Below, piece after piece: positions 18,233-27,524 of a stretch of 64,000 nt of DNA. Under the pieces are notes generated by a model, which saw nothing but the letters and a program-made list of their open reading frames with translations, was not told the origin of the DNA and did no database searches. The stretch is taken from positions 62,001 through 126,000 of the forward strand of contig NZ_JAHVJA010000008.1 of the NCBI RefSeq assembly GCF_019801465.1, read 5' to 3'. Made by a program: the position numbers and the translations under genes. This stretch comes from Leisingera daeponensis. Lineage in GTDB: Bacteria > Pseudomonadota > Alphaproteobacteria > Rhodobacterales > Rhodobacteraceae. How positions within the stretch are numbered: position 1 is the first letter of the stretch; each line of letters starts with the position of its first letter.

Positions 18233-18701
18233 GGTCTCTCCTTTGAATGGATTTTGAGAACAGGGCGATAGGCCTGTCCCGGTTTTGCACTGCTCCAGGC
18301 TCTGTACATATGCGGCTTGAACTGCGAAGGCCAAGGGGTTTCCCGGCCGCAGGTTGCGCCGTATCAGGCCAGCTCAGCCTGAAAGCCCGATATTGCGCCA
18401 GCGCGGCGGTGTTCCGCCGGTCGGTGGCAAGACCCGCCTGGCCCAAGAGTACCGATATCGCTGCCCTGGCTGTTTGGCCGTGTTCATTTTTCATCCCGAA
18501 GAATCTTCTGGGCCGGCAGCCGAAAGCTCACCGCACTCAAACATCGCGTTTCTTCGCAGTTTTTCAGTCTGGAAGTTGCGCTTCCGCTCATGTCCCTAAA
18601 CCATATGATGAAATTTTTGCTGCGGCACAGCCCTAAGGCTTGTCAGTGAGGCGAGCATTCACTAGGACCGGATGCAAGCGAGCTTTGATCGAGTATTAGT
18701 C
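18233..18701. other. 469-base divergent intergenic region between xrtE and manC
   Basis: No supportable gene. AT-richer sequence near 18590-18700 before manC is the likely promoter region of the GDP-mannose operon, and the left end carries the xrtE ribosome-binding site. I saw no convincing -35/-10 pair. Confidence 0.4.
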
Positions 18702-20135
18702 ATGTTGATTACTCCCGTCCTCCTCTGCGGAGGCTCCGGAACCCGTTTGTGGCCCTTGTCGCGCAAGAGTTATCCCAAGCAGTTCGTGCCCCTGATGGGG
18801 GAAGAGACCCTGTTCCAGGCCTCGGCCCGGCGGCTGGCGGGGCAGACAGACAGCCTGCGCTTTGCCGCGCCGATGGTGCTGACCAATTCCGGTTTCCGCT
18901 TCATCGTCGCCGAGCAGCTGCAGGCCATCGGCATCGACCCCGGCGCCATCCTGATCGAGCCGGAGGGGCGCAACACCGCGCCTGCGGTGCTGGCCGCCGC
19001 CCTGCGCGCCCAGGCGGAAGATCCCGGTGCGGTGCTGCTGGTGGCGCCTTCGGACCATGTGGTTCCCGACACCGCGGCCTTCCATGCCGCCGTTGCCAAG
19101 GGCCTTGAGGCGGTGGCGGAGGGCCGGCTGGTCACCTTCGGCATCACCCCGGCCCATGCCGAAACCGCCTATGGCTATCTGGAACTGGCCGCCTTGCCGG
19201 GGCCGGACGGCGCCGCGGTGCCGCTCAAGCAGTTCGTGGAAAAGCCGGATGCCGCCCGCGCCGCCGACATGCTGGCGGCAGGCAATTTCAAGTGGAACGC
19301 GGGCATCTTCCTGTTCCGGGCCGCCGATATCATTGCCGCTTTCGAGACCCATGCGCCTGCGCTGACCGCCCCGGTGCAGGCGGCACTGGACCAGGCTCAG
19401 CCCGATCTCGGCTTCCTGCGCCTGGCGCCGGAGCCCTGGGGCCGCGCCGAGGATATCTCGATCGATTATGCGGTGATGGAAAAAGCGGAAAACCTGTCTG
19501 TGGTGCCCTTTGATGCGGCCTGGTCCGACCTGGGCGGCTGGGACGCGGTCTGGCGCGGGAGCGGGCCGGATGCGGAGGGTGTCGTTACCAGCGGCGGCGC
19601 CACCGCGATCGACTGCCGCGACACGCTGCTGCGCGCCGACAGCGAACGGCTGGAAGTGGTCGGCATCGGCCTGGACGGCATCATGGCGGTGGCGATGAAC
19701 GACGCGGTGCTGGTGGCCGACAAGTCGCGCGCCCAGGACGTCAAGCTGGCGGTGGCGGCGCTGAAGAAGAAGGGCGCCTCCCAGGCCACCCAGTTCCCCA
19801 AGGACCACCGCCCCTGGGGCTGGTTCGAGAGCCTGGCGGTGGGCGAGCGGTTCCAGGTGAAGCGGATCCTGGTGCATCCCGGCGCGGCGCTGAGCCTGCA
19901 AAGCCATGTCCACCGCTCCGAGCACTGGATCGTGGTCGAGGGGACCGCCAAGGTGACGGTGGACGGCGAGGTGAAACTCGTGACCGAAAACGAAAGCGTC
20001 TATGTGCCGCTGGGCGCGGTGCACCGGATGGAGAACCCCGGCAAGGTGCCGATGGTTCTGATTGAAGTGCAGACCGGCGCCTATGTCGGCGAGGATGACA
20101 TCGTGCGCTACGAAGATGTCTATGCGCGCGGTTAA
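18702..20135 (+). CDS. manC: Mannose-1-phosphate guanylyltransferase / mannose-6-phosphate isomerase
   Basis: 477 residues from ATG 18702, preferred over ATG 18672 because MLITPVLLCGGSGTRLWPLS is the family N-terminus. The nucleotidyltransferase domain shows CGGSGTRLWPLSRKSYPKQF, VAPSDHVV, FVEKPDAARA, FKWNAGIFLF and AWSDLGGWDAVW. The C-terminal ~120 residues are a cupin isomerase domain with RPWGWFESLAVG, LQSHVHRSEHWIVVEGTA and YVPLGAVHRMENPG. It makes GDP-mannose from mannose-1-phosphate and interconverts mannose-6-P and fructose-6-P. First gene of manC-wcaI-gmd. Confidence 0.96.
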   Translation: MLITPVLLCGGSGTRLWPLSRKSYPKQFVPLMGEETLFQASARRLAGQTDSLRFAAPMVLTNSGFRFIVAEQLQAIGIDPGAILIEPEGRNTAPAVLAAALRAQAEDPGAVLLVAPSDHVVPDTAAFHAAVAKGLEAVAEGRLVTFGITPAHAETAYGYLELAALPGPDGAAVPLKQFVEKPDAARAADMLAAGNFKWNAGIFLFRAADIIAAFETHAPALTAPVQAALDQAQPDLGFLRLAPEPWGRAEDISIDYAVMEKAENLSVVPFDAAWSDLGGWDAVWRGSGPDAEGVVTSGGATAIDCRDTLLRADSERLEVVGIGLDGIMAVAMNDAVLVADKSRAQDVKLAVAALKKKGASQATQFPKDHRPWGWFESLAVGERFQVKRILVHPGAALSLQSHVHRSEHWIVVEGTAKVTVDGEVKLVTENESVYVPLGAVHRMENPGKVPMVLIEVQTGAYVGEDDIVRYEDVYARG

Positions 20136-20153
20136 CTGGAAAGAACGTTCATA

Positions 20154-21404
20154 ATGAGTGCATCTGCGGAACCGGTTCTTTATCTCTCGCCCTATTTCTG
20201 GCCCGAGGAGATCGGCTCGGCGCCCTATTGCCGGGAGCTGGCGGAATATCTGGCGGAGCGGGGCTATGCGGTTTCGGCGCTGACGTTCCGGCCGCATTAC
20301 CCCAGCATAGAGCCTTTCGGCGATTGGGCGGAGGGCGCCCGCGACCGTGAAATGCTTGGCCGCATCGCCATCGAACGCGTTGCGGTGCAGGCGCGCGGCT
20401 CCGGCGGCTTCAAGGACCGGGTCCGCAACGACCTGCGGTTCCTGCGCCGGGCGCTCTGGCATGCGCTGCGCGGCACCCACCGCCGGACCGGCGCCATCAT
20501 TGCCTATGTCCCAAGCGTTCTCACCCTCTACGGGGCGATGGCGCTGAAGCTGCGCTCCGGCGCGCCGGTCATCGCCGTGGTCCATGACATCGAAAGCGGC
20601 CTGGCCGCCTCGCTGGGCATCGCCTCCAATCCGCTGATGCTGAAGATCATGCGCCTGGCGGAGCGGATCGGCCTCGGCTTCGCGGATGAAGTCGTGGTGC
20701 TGACCGAGGGCATGAAGCGGGAGCTTGAGGCGATCGGCTGCCGGCGGCCGGTCACGGTGCTGCCGATCTGGTCGCAGGCGGCGGAAGAAGCCCCGATCAG
20801 CCCGGCCGCCCCGGTGCGGGTGATGTATTCCGGGAACTTCGGCAAGAAGCAGAACCTGGACCAGCTGCTGCCGCTGCTGTCGCATCTGTCGGACACCATG
20901 CCGGAGGTTGAGATCGTGATGCGGGGCGGCGGCTCGGAACGCCCCCGGATCGAGGCGGAGGCGGCCCGGCGCGGCATCGCAAAGGCCCGTTTCCTGGAGC
21001 TGGCCCCGGCAGAGGAATTCATGGCCTCGCTGCAGAGCGCAAATGTCCACCTGGTGCCCCAGGCCCTGAACGTGGCGAATTATGCGCTGCCCTCCAAGCT
21101 GTTCTCGATCATGTCGGCCGGCCGCCCCTATGTCTGCATTGCCGAGCCGGACAGCCCGCTGGATGTCCTGGCCCGGGAGTCCGGCGCGGGCATCTGCGTC
21201 TACCCGGATGACGAGGCCCGCCTCTGCACCGAGGTGGCGGAGCTTCTGGGCGATCCGGCGCGGCAGCAGCGCATGGGCGAGGCCGGCCGGGCCTATGTGC
21301 AGCAGCACATGAACCGCGCCACCATTTTCAACAGCTACGAAGCCATCCTGCGGCGCCTGGCGGGCGCCTCCCGGGAGCAGCGCATTGCGGAGATCAAACA
21401 TTGA
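20154..21404 (+). CDS. WcaI-like GT4 glycosyltransferase
   Basis: 416 residues. N-terminal [20 protein letters not shown] and LTFRPHYPS match the colanic-acid WcaI type of GT-B transferases; [18 protein letters not shown] and the C-terminal [25 protein letters not shown] region (ported as IVMRGGGSE) and [20 protein letters not shown] give the nucleotide-sugar domain. It should add a deoxysugar, plausibly supplied by the neighbouring gmd, to a lipid-linked EPS unit. Eighteen bases follow manC; its stop overlaps the gmd start. Confidence 0.9.
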   Translation: MSASAEPVLYLSPYFWPEEIGSAPYCRELAEYLAERGYAVSALTFRPHYPSIEPFGDWAEGARDREMLGRIAIERVAVQARGSGGFKDRVRNDLRFLRRALWHALRGTHRRTGAIIAYVPSVLTLYGAMALKLRSGAPVIAVVHDIESGLAASLGIASNPLMLKIMRLAERIGLGFADEVVVLTEGMKRELEAIGCRRPVTVLPIWSQAAEEAPISPAAPVRVMYSGNFGKKQNLDQLLPLLSHLSDTMPEVEIVMRGGGSERPRIEAEAARRGIAKARFLELAPAEEFMASLQSANVHLVPQALNVANYALPSKLFSIMSAGRPYVCIAEPDSPLDVLARESGAGICVYPDDEARLCTEVAELLGDPARQQRMGEAGRAYVQQHMNRATIFNSYEAILRRLAGASREQRIAEIKH

Positions 21405-22519
21405 AAAAGGCACTTATCACCGGCGTCACGGGCCAGGACGGGTCTTACCTGGCGGAGTTTCTGCTGGAGAAGGGCTATGAGGTGCATGGCATCAAGCGCC
21501 GGGCCTCGTCGTTCAACACCCAGCGGGTCGACCACATCTACCAGGACCCGCATGCGGATCACGCCCGTTTCAAGCTGCATTACGGCGATCTGACCGACAG
21601 CTCGAACCTGACCCGGATCCTGCAGGACGTGCAGCCCGACGAGGTCTACAACCTCGGCGCCCAGAGCCATGTGGCGGTCTCCTTCGAGAGCCCGGAATAC
21701 ACCGCCGACGTCGATGCCATGGGCACCCTGCGGCTCTTGGAGGCGATCCGCTTCCTCGGGCTGGAGAAGAAGACCCGCTTCTACCAGGCCTCGACTTCCG
21801 AGCTGTACGGCCTGGTGCAGGAGACGCCGCAGCGCGAGACCACGCCGTTCTACCCGCGCTCGCCCTATGCGGTGGCCAAGCTCTATTCCTACTGGATCAC
21901 GGTCAATTACCGCGAGGCCTATGGCATGTATGCCTGCAACGGCATCCTGTTCAACCACGAGAGCCCGCGCCGCGGCGAGACCTTCGTGACCCGCAAGATC
22001 ACCCGCGGGCTAGCCAATATCGCGCAAGGCCTGGAGCCCTGCCTTTATATGGGCAACATCGACGCGCTGCGCGACTGGGGCCATGCCAAGGATTACGTGC
22101 GGATGCAGTGGATGATGCTGCAGCAGGCGGCGGCGGAGGATTTCGTCATTGCCACCGGCAAGCAGTATTCGGTGCGCCAGTTCATCGCCTGGTCGGCCGC
22201 CGAGCTGGGCATCCACCTGGAGTTCTCCGGCTCGGGCGTGGACGAGATTGCCACCGTTGCGGCGGTCGAGGGCGATAAGGCGCCGGCGCTCAAAGCCGGC
22301 GACGTGATCATGCGGATCGACCCGCGCTATTTCCGCCCGGCGGAGGTGGAGACGCTGCTGGGCGACCCGGCCAAGGCCAGGGAGAAGCTGGGCTGGGTGC
22401 CGGAGATCCCGGTGCAGCAGATGTGCGCCGAGATGGTCGCCGAGGACCTGAAGACCGCCCGCCGCCACGCGCTCCTGAAGGAGCACGGCATGGAAGTGCC
22501 GGTCAGCGTCGAAGGCTGA
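21401..22519 (+). CDS. gmd: GDP-mannose 4,6-dehydratase
   Basis: 372 residues from a TTG at 21401 that overlaps the previous stop; no nearer in-frame ATG exists and [20 protein letters not shown] must begin here. SDR features: [67 protein letters not shown]. It turns GDP-mannose into GDP-4-keto-6-deoxymannose. No GDP-fucose synthase or rhamnose reductase follows it here, so the final sugar is undetermined. The rare start plus overlap suggests translational coupling to the glycosyltransferase gene. Confidence 0.95.
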   Translation: MKKALITGVTGQDGSYLAEFLLEKGYEVHGIKRRASSFNTQRVDHIYQDPHADHARFKLHYGDLTDSSNLTRILQDVQPDEVYNLGAQSHVAVSFESPEYTADVDAMGTLRLLEAIRFLGLEKKTRFYQASTSELYGLVQETPQRETTPFYPRSPYAVAKLYSYWITVNYREAYGMYACNGILFNHESPRRGETFVTRKITRGLANIAQGLEPCLYMGNIDALRDWGHAKDYVRMQWMMLQQAAAEDFVIATGKQYSVRQFIAWSAAELGIHLEFSGSGVDEIATVAAVEGDKAPALKAGDVIMRIDPRYFRPAEVETLLGDPAKAREKLGWVPEIPVQQMCAEMVAEDLKTARRHALLKEHGMEVPVSVEG

Positions 22520-23354
22520 GGAGAAGGAGCTAATGCGGCGGGTTGCGGCACCATTTACCGTTCGCTGATGCCCGCCATTTTGCGAGGTGATCTGCGACAA
22601 ATTCTGGAGGAGCAGCTCCACGATGAATCTGTATGTGCGAAGTCAAGTGACTGCAATTCCTTTTGCATTCCAGCAGTAGACTATCTGCAAGACAGTGCGC
22701 GGCTTACGAATGCAGCAGCTATTTGACGAGCCTGAAACAGACCGAAACCTGCCCATCACTGCATCGGATATTAACGTCTGCATTCGAGGCAGGATCCTGT
22801 TCGACGGGGATCCGAAATAGTTCTGAAATGCTCCTGCGGCAAAGTTCAGAAAAGTCCCGCTCCTTGATGATTGATCCTGGCCGCAGCGAAAAGACTGTTT
22901 GAATTTACCCTTCAAACAGTATTCACTGACAGCTTCGGTGCAATCCGCCGTGCTGCCAAAGGAGCTACTCCTGCGAAGGGTGAAGTCGGGGTAGCACTTC
23001 CTGGATGATTGGTCCGCCTGCCGTCAGGAAGATACGAGGCTTTCCGTAGTGAAAATCAAGGACGTCTTCGCCTTTGGTGGAACAGGACGTGCGGCCGGGG
23101 ATGCTGGAGGCACGAAAAGGAAAGGTGCTGTCGCAAGTGGCAAGACTACGTGTCGCCCGGTAGCCGCCAATGTTTTCCGGATTTAAGCGCCGCGTAGCCT
23201 TACCGCCTTCTCACAAAAACCTCCGGGTTCCTGGCCTGCTTTCTGCCGGCGCGCTGCCGCCGGTGAGCGGCTGCGCTATGGTGCGGCGGAACTGCGGGAC
23301 CCGGCGAAACTCCGCCGCCGGGCGCGGGCACCGCCTTTCCGGCCAGACAATCAA
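22520..23354. other. Gene-poor region of about 830 bases
   Basis: No recognisable gene. Small open frames exist, for example a 52-codon frame at 22568-22726 beginning MPAILRGDLRQILEEQ, but none has a good ribosome-binding site plus convincing composition. The sequence is visibly less GC-rich than its flanks. It marks the end of the exopolysaccharide locus and could be decayed or acquired DNA. Confidence 0.4.
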
Positions 23355-23379
23355 GGAACCCTGCCGCCGCCGCCGCGTT
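23355..23379 (+). promoter_or_regulatory. GGAAC-N16-CGTT element, EcfG-type stress promoter candidate
   Basis: GGAAC at 23355-23359 and CGTT at 23376-23379 are separated by 16 bases, the layout of alphaproteobacterial general-stress ECF sigma promoters. It lies 70 bases before the csbD start, and its downstream genes are stress-type proteins, which supports the reading. A chance match in GC-rich DNA is possible. Confidence 0.5.
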
Positions 23380-23448
23380 CTCCTTACGACGCCGCACCGC
23401 GGCGCGCTCATTTCGATCCCGAACCCTGAACCTCAAGGAGGACAAGAC

Positions 23449-23646
23449 ATGGACGACGACCGCATCACCGGCAAATGGACTGAACTCAAAGGCCGTTTGC
23501 GCGAAGCCTATGGCGAGTTGACCGACGATGAACTGGAGCGGACCCGGGGCGAGCGCGAACAACTCGAAGGGCTGCTGCAGCAGCGCCTGGGCAAGACCAA
23601 GGACGAGGTTCGCCAGACCGTCGACCGCATTCTGGACGGTATTTGA
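23449..23646 (+). CDS. CsbD-like stress protein
   Basis: 65 residues, from ATG 23449 with an AAGGAGG site just upstream. ITGKWTELKGRLREAYGELT is the CsbD signature, followed by a charged helical stretch and GKTKDEVRQTVDRIL. The family is small, hydrophilic and induced by general stress in many bacteria; no biochemical role is established. It begins a short stress-type cluster; the next gene starts one base after its stop. Confidence 0.92.
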   Translation: MDDDRITGKWTELKGRLREAYGELTDDELERTRGEREQLEGLLQQRLGKTKDEVRQTVDRILDGI

Positions 23647-23647
23647 T

Positions 23648-24163
23648 ATGGCCCGCAGACCTGACAGCGACGCAGACGCCGCCGCCCAGCTTTGGAAGCG
23701 GCTCGGGGACACCCGTGCAGGCATGCTTTCGGTGGATGGCAGTCGCCAGCACCCGCAGCCGATGACCCATTTTGCCGATCCGGATGCCGGCGCGATCTGG
23801 TTCATTACCTCTGCGGATACCGATCTGGCCCGCGCAGTCGGACTTGGCGGCGAGGCAACCTTTGTCTACCAGTCCCAGAAGGGCGACTATCATGCCTCGA
23901 TCAAGGGGCCGCTCACCGTCAGCGAAAGCAGCACCACACTCGACCGGCTGTGGAGCCCGCCTGTTGGTGCCTGGTTCGAAAAGGGCCGTGACGATCCCAA
24001 GGTCACGCTGCTGCAATTAAGCCCGCGCGAAGCCGCAGTCTGGGCTTCGGACACGAACCCGGTTCTGGTCGGGCTGAAGATGCTGAATGCGGCAATGCGC
24101 GATGGCTCGGGCGAGCCGGACGTTGGCGTGCACCGGGTCATCGATTTCACAGCTGCAGGCTGA
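23648..24163 (+). CDS. General stress protein 26-type (PPOX fold) flavin-binding protein
   Basis: 171 residues. The split-barrel of the pyridoxamine-5-phosphate-oxidase-like family is suggested by QHPQPMTHFADPDAGAIWFI, ATFVYQSQKGDYHASIKG, WSPPVGAWFEKGRDDPKVTLLQLSP and the WASDTNPVLVGLKML segment. Family members bind FMN, F420 or similar cofactors; the substrate is unknown. It is in an operon-like arrangement right behind csbD. Confidence 0.88.
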   Translation: MARRPDSDADAAAQLWKRLGDTRAGMLSVDGSRQHPQPMTHFADPDAGAIWFITSADTDLARAVGLGGEATFVYQSQKGDYHASIKGPLTVSESSTTLDRLWSPPVGAWFEKGRDDPKVTLLQLSPREAAVWASDTNPVLVGLKMLNAAMRDGSGEPDVGVHRVIDFTAAG

Positions 24164-24197
24164 CGGGCACCCGGTCCTGAATGGCGGCCTCTTCCGG

Positions 24198-24225
24198 GTC
24201 CGGCGGCGCATCAGTGCCGCCGGAC
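24198..24225 (+). terminator. Strong hairpin after the PPOX gene
   Basis: A perfect 10-bp GC-rich stem (24198-24207 with 24216-24225) with an 8-base loop, 35 bases past the stop. It lacks a T tract, so it may be a weak or factor-dependent terminator. Confidence 0.5.
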
Positions 24226-24375
24226 CTGCTGCATTGAAACTCTGACCGCCCTGTCTGCGTTGAGGGTATGAGGCCAGAAGCAGCCAGGGCTGAAACAGCC
24301 GGGCAACTCCGGACACCGTCCCGTATCCGCGAGGCGGCTCCGAGGTGCGGCTTCACCACAGAAAGCGAGGATGAA

Positions 24376-24657
24376 ATGGCACTGAAAGTCGCAAAGCTGG
24401 AAGAGATACATGCTGAAATGTGCGGACTGCTGGCCGAGCGCCAGGATGAGATGGCCCGCACCGCCCCCTCTGGGAACGGCACTGCCGGCGGCGACCTGAC
24501 CGAGATTTCCGCCGAAATCGGAAACTGGTCGGACGACGCGGCAAAAATCGAGGCTGCGGACGGCAAGGAAAGCGAGGCCGCAATCGCCGACCTGGTGGAG
24601 CGGGCCAAGCATATCTGCTGGCGTCTCAGCAGCAGCGCCGCAGGCCGCGGCAAGTGA
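24376..24657 (+). CDS. Small hypothetical protein
   Basis: 93 residues from ATG 24376 with GCGAGG upstream. It is acidic and mostly helical in look (KVAKLEEIHAEMCGLLAERQ, then LTEISAEIGNWSDDAAKIEA), with no membrane segment or known motif. Its codon use and the clear ribosome-binding site argue that it is real. It lies between the stress genes and the antiporter. Confidence 0.55.
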   Translation: MALKVAKLEEIHAEMCGLLAERQDEMARTAPSGNGTAGGDLTEISAEIGNWSDDAAKIEAADGKESEAAIADLVERAKHICWRLSSSAAGRGK

Positions 24658-24790
24658 CTGCAGACGGGCGGCCCGCTCGCAGGCTCGACCGGGGCTGTCT
24701 TGGACCGACTGAATCCGGCTGTACGGCCCGGCGCCTCCGCTGGAACCCCCTGCGGATGCCAACAGGAGATTCTGCTGTACAGTAGCGGCC

Positions 24791-26035
24791 ATGGATCACA
24801 CAGAGTTTTTCGAATTTGCCCCTTACCATTTGATGCTGGCCGCAGCGGGTGCGGTTATCATTCTTGCCCACTGGCTGCCGCGGCTGGTCTCCTCACGGGA
24901 ACCTGCGGCAGCCCCTCTGCTCATTCTGCTGGGCATGGCGGCCTTTTGGCTGGTGCCCGGCAGCCCGGCGGTGCCGGACCCGCGCCTGAATCCTAAACCT
25001 TGGGAAATCGTCAGTGAGCTGACTGTGATCGTGTCGCTGTTTGCCGCCGGCTTGCGGCTGGACAGCCTGCGGCCCTGGAAGCGGTGGGGGCCGACACTGC
25101 GGCTGCTGCTGATCGGAATGCCGCTCACCATCGCCGCAGTTGCGCTGCTGGGCTGGGGCATCGGCGGCATGACCGCAGCGGGGGCTATCCTGCTGGGCGC
25201 GGTCCTTGCCCCCACGGACCCCGTTCTGGCCGGCGACGTGCAGGTCGGACCGCCTTTGAAGGGCGGCGAGCATCCGGTGCGTTTCACCCTGACGACCGAA
25301 GCAGCGCTAAATGACGGGCTGGCCTTTCCGTTCGTCTATCTGGGCCTTATCGTCGCCTTGCAGGGACTGGACCCGCAGAGCTGGCTGCTGCACTGGGCGG
25401 CCATCGACGTGGTCTACCGGATCGCCGCCGGGGCGGCGATGGGGATCTGCGGCGGCTGGGTGCTGGGGCAGGTTCTGTTCATCTATCCCGGCAACGCGGC
25501 GCTGGCCAACACCGGCTCCGGCGTGGTGGCGCTGGCGGGTGTGCTTCTGTGCTACGGCTCCACCGAGCTGGTCGAGGGCTACGGCTTCATCGCGGTGGCA
25601 GCCATGGGGCTGACCCTGCGCCGGATCGAAAATGAGCACCGCTTTCACCTCCGGCTGCACAATTTCTGCGAAACCATCGAACACGCCCTGACCGCTCTTC
25701 TGCTGGTGGCGCTTGGCAATGTGCTGCCGGTGATCCTCGGAGATCTCACGTCGGCGCTTGTGCTGATCGCAGTGCTGCTGATCGTGCTGATCCGCCCGGC
25801 GGCAGGCTGGCTGTCGCTGGCCGGAACGCGCCTCGGCCGCCGCGACCGCGCGGTCATCTCCGTCTTCGGAGTGCGCGGTATCGGCTCCATCTACTACCTG
25901 TGCTATGCCGGAGCCCATATTGAATTCGTGAACGAGCCGGAATTGTGGTCCCTGATTGGGCTGACAATCCTGCTGTCGACCATGCTGCACGGTTTCACTG
26001 TCGGCCGAGCGATGGACAAAGTCGCCAATGAATGA
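24791..26035 (+). CDS. CPA1-type Na+(K+)/H+ antiporter
   Basis: 414 residues with about eleven to twelve membrane segments. The core motif VLAPTDPVLAGDVQVG, the FTLTTEAALNDGLAFPFVYL segment with paired acidic residues (E, ND), and the late GVRGIGSIYYLCYA segment are typical of NhaP-type sodium/proton exchangers. It acts in the inner membrane in ion and pH balance. No C-terminal cytoplasmic regulatory domain is present. It follows a stress-type gene set. Confidence 0.9.
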   Translation: MDHTEFFEFAPYHLMLAAAGAVIILAHWLPRLVSSREPAAAPLLILLGMAAFWLVPGSPAVPDPRLNPKPWEIVSELTVIVSLFAAGLRLDSLRPWKRWGPTLRLLLIGMPLTIAAVALLGWGIGGMTAAGAILLGAVLAPTDPVLAGDVQVGPPLKGGEHPVRFTLTTEAALNDGLAFPFVYLGLIVALQGLDPQSWLLHWAAIDVVYRIAAGAAMGICGGWVLGQVLFIYPGNAALANTGSGVVALAGVLLCYGSTELVEGYGFIAVAAMGLTLRRIENEHRFHLRLHNFCETIEHALTALLLVALGNVLPVILGDLTSALVLIAVLLIVLIRPAAGWLSLAGTRLGRRDRAVISVFGVRGIGSIYYLCYAGAHIEFVNEPELWSLIGLTILLSTMLHGFTVGRAMDKVANE

Positions 26036-26432
26036 AGGGGGCAGCTGCCGCTGACTTGCCCGCCATAACCAGCTAGCAAAGCTCTATTCCCGGCATCAGC
26101 AATACCGCCGCCGCAACATCCGGTAATGTCAGCCGACTGGCCAATATTCAGGCAGATTGCGCTTGCGGAAAGCAGCGGCATTTCACCCGCGACCCGCAAT
26201 GTTCAGAATGAGATCGCAGTCGAAAACGCGCTTGTTCGTACCTTGGCCAGCCCAACCTGGGCTTTGCTCTCGCGCGCCAGGCAGCCGGAGGAAGCAAGGT
26301 CTTTGGAAGCGAAAATCAGGATGGCCTCGGCACTGGCGGAACAGGAGACGCACACAGGGATGCCGGTGACCCGAAAATGGCAAGTTTCTGCGCCAAGCGG
26401 CGGAACTTAATTTCACCCGGTAATTCGGAAAG
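26036..26432. other. 397-base intergenic region
   Basis: Contains one open frame at 26126-26410 (plus) with no recognisable motif and no good ribosome-binding site; I do not call it. The tRNA 3' end faces this region. Confidence 0.35.
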
Positions 26433-26509
26433 TGGCGGACCGAGGAGGATTCGAACCCCCGACCCCTTGATTCGTAGTCAAGTACTCTATCCAGCTGAGC
26501 TATCGGTCC
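26433..26509 (-). tRNA. tRNA-Arg (ACG)
   Basis: 77 bases including an encoded CCA (26433-26435 on the complement). The acceptor stem GGACCGA pairs with TCGGTCC, the D arm is GCTC...GAGT, the anticodon loop CTACGAA carries ACG, and the T loop is TTCGAAT. ACG is read as ICG after deamination and decodes CGU/CGC/CGA arginine codons. Confidence 0.96.
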
Positions 26510-26795
26510 ACTGCGGCGGGGTTTACTGTTACTGCCTCAGGGCTGCAACCCCAAAAGACAACGGTTTCGATGTTTCTTGTGTCGCAAGATTCGAAAATTC
26601 GCTCTCCAAGCCATTCAGCGTCAGCCTTCTCCCGTTTCCGCATGGCCGTTTGGCCCGGAAGAGGACTTCGGGCCGCAAAGCAAACGGCAGCCTTTCGAAA
26701 TACGGGCGGGAATGTGGTATTGTCGGTCATCCAGTCCCCCTCCGGCTGCGTTGGCACCGAAACAAGGGGGCGCCTAAGAGCGGGGGAATCAGCAC

Positions 26796-27446
26796 ATGTC
26801 AGAGCGGCAGCCAGCAGCGTTCCAGCTCCGCCCCCTGGAAACGGATGACTTCGCTGCAATGGCCGGCTGGTTTCAGAATGTCACTGATCTTGCCCGTTTT
26901 GACCGCTCTGGCAGGGTGCCTTTTAGCACCGCGGGCATGGAGGACACCTGGGGGCAGGCCGCGGATCCCACAAGAAAATCCAGCAGATGTTGGTTTGCCA
27001 TCACCACGGGCACCGAAGAGCTGTGCGGCGTATCCGGCCTGGAAAGCATTACAGCCGTGAATCGCGATGCCGTCATCGCGCTGTTTATCGACGAGAATAG
27101 CCGCAGGCAGGGCATAGGCATTCGCGCAACGGCGCTGGTTCTTGACTTTGCCTTCCGCCAGATCGGGCTAAATCGCGTTACATCCTACTATCGTGAAGAC
27201 AATTTATGCAGTCAGCGGATGACCGCACGCGCCGGCTTCGAAACGGAGGGCAGAATGCGGGAGGCCTGGTTCGCTGAAGGCCGGTATTTCGACATGATCA
27301 CCGTCGGGCTGCTGCGGAGGGATTGGGAGGCCCGCCGCAAGGCACTGGCGCGGGAGCTTGACGCCTCCTGCACCGCCTGTTTCCGGGGTGCGGTGGTATC
27401 CGGCTGGGCCTGGCCTCCCGGCCCGCAGGATCCGCCGGCAGACTGA
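26796..27446 (+). CDS. GNAT-family N-acetyltransferase
   Basis: 216 residues. RPLETDDFAAMAGWFQNV opens an acetyltransferase fold; the acetyl-CoA loop is RRQGIGIRATALVLDFAF, and RVTSYYREDNLCSQRMTARA followed by GFETEGRMREA is the RimJ/RimL-like late segment. The last 40 residues (after RRKALARELD) are a Pro/Trp/Cys-containing tail not expected in the family. The acceptor is unknown. It stands alone between the tRNA and the cyclase gene. Confidence 0.85.
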   Translation: MSERQPAAFQLRPLETDDFAAMAGWFQNVTDLARFDRSGRVPFSTAGMEDTWGQAADPTRKSSRCWFAITTGTEELCGVSGLESITAVNRDAVIALFIDENSRRQGIGIRATALVLDFAFRQIGLNRVTSYYREDNLCSQRMTARAGFETEGRMREAWFAEGRYFDMITVGLLRRDWEARRKALARELDASCTACFRGAVVSGWAWPPGPQDPPAD

Positions 27447-27524
27447 GCTGCATCAGCCTGCCAGGCACGGCACAGCACCGGCTGGCGGCCGGTTGCAGTC
27501 ATTCTCACAGGGGGAGGACAGCTT

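Noticed and set aside
22643..22915. 90-codon minus-strand open frame
   Set aside because: No ribosome-binding site or recognisable motif; lies in a gene-poor region where chance frames are expected.
26126..26410. 94-codon plus-strand open frame before the tRNA
   Set aside because: No motif, no good ribosome-binding site, and atypical composition; not distinguishable from chance.
26433..26509. tRNA-Arg as an attachment site for an integrated element
   Set aside because: No integrase gene and no repeat of the tRNA 3' end was seen in the window.
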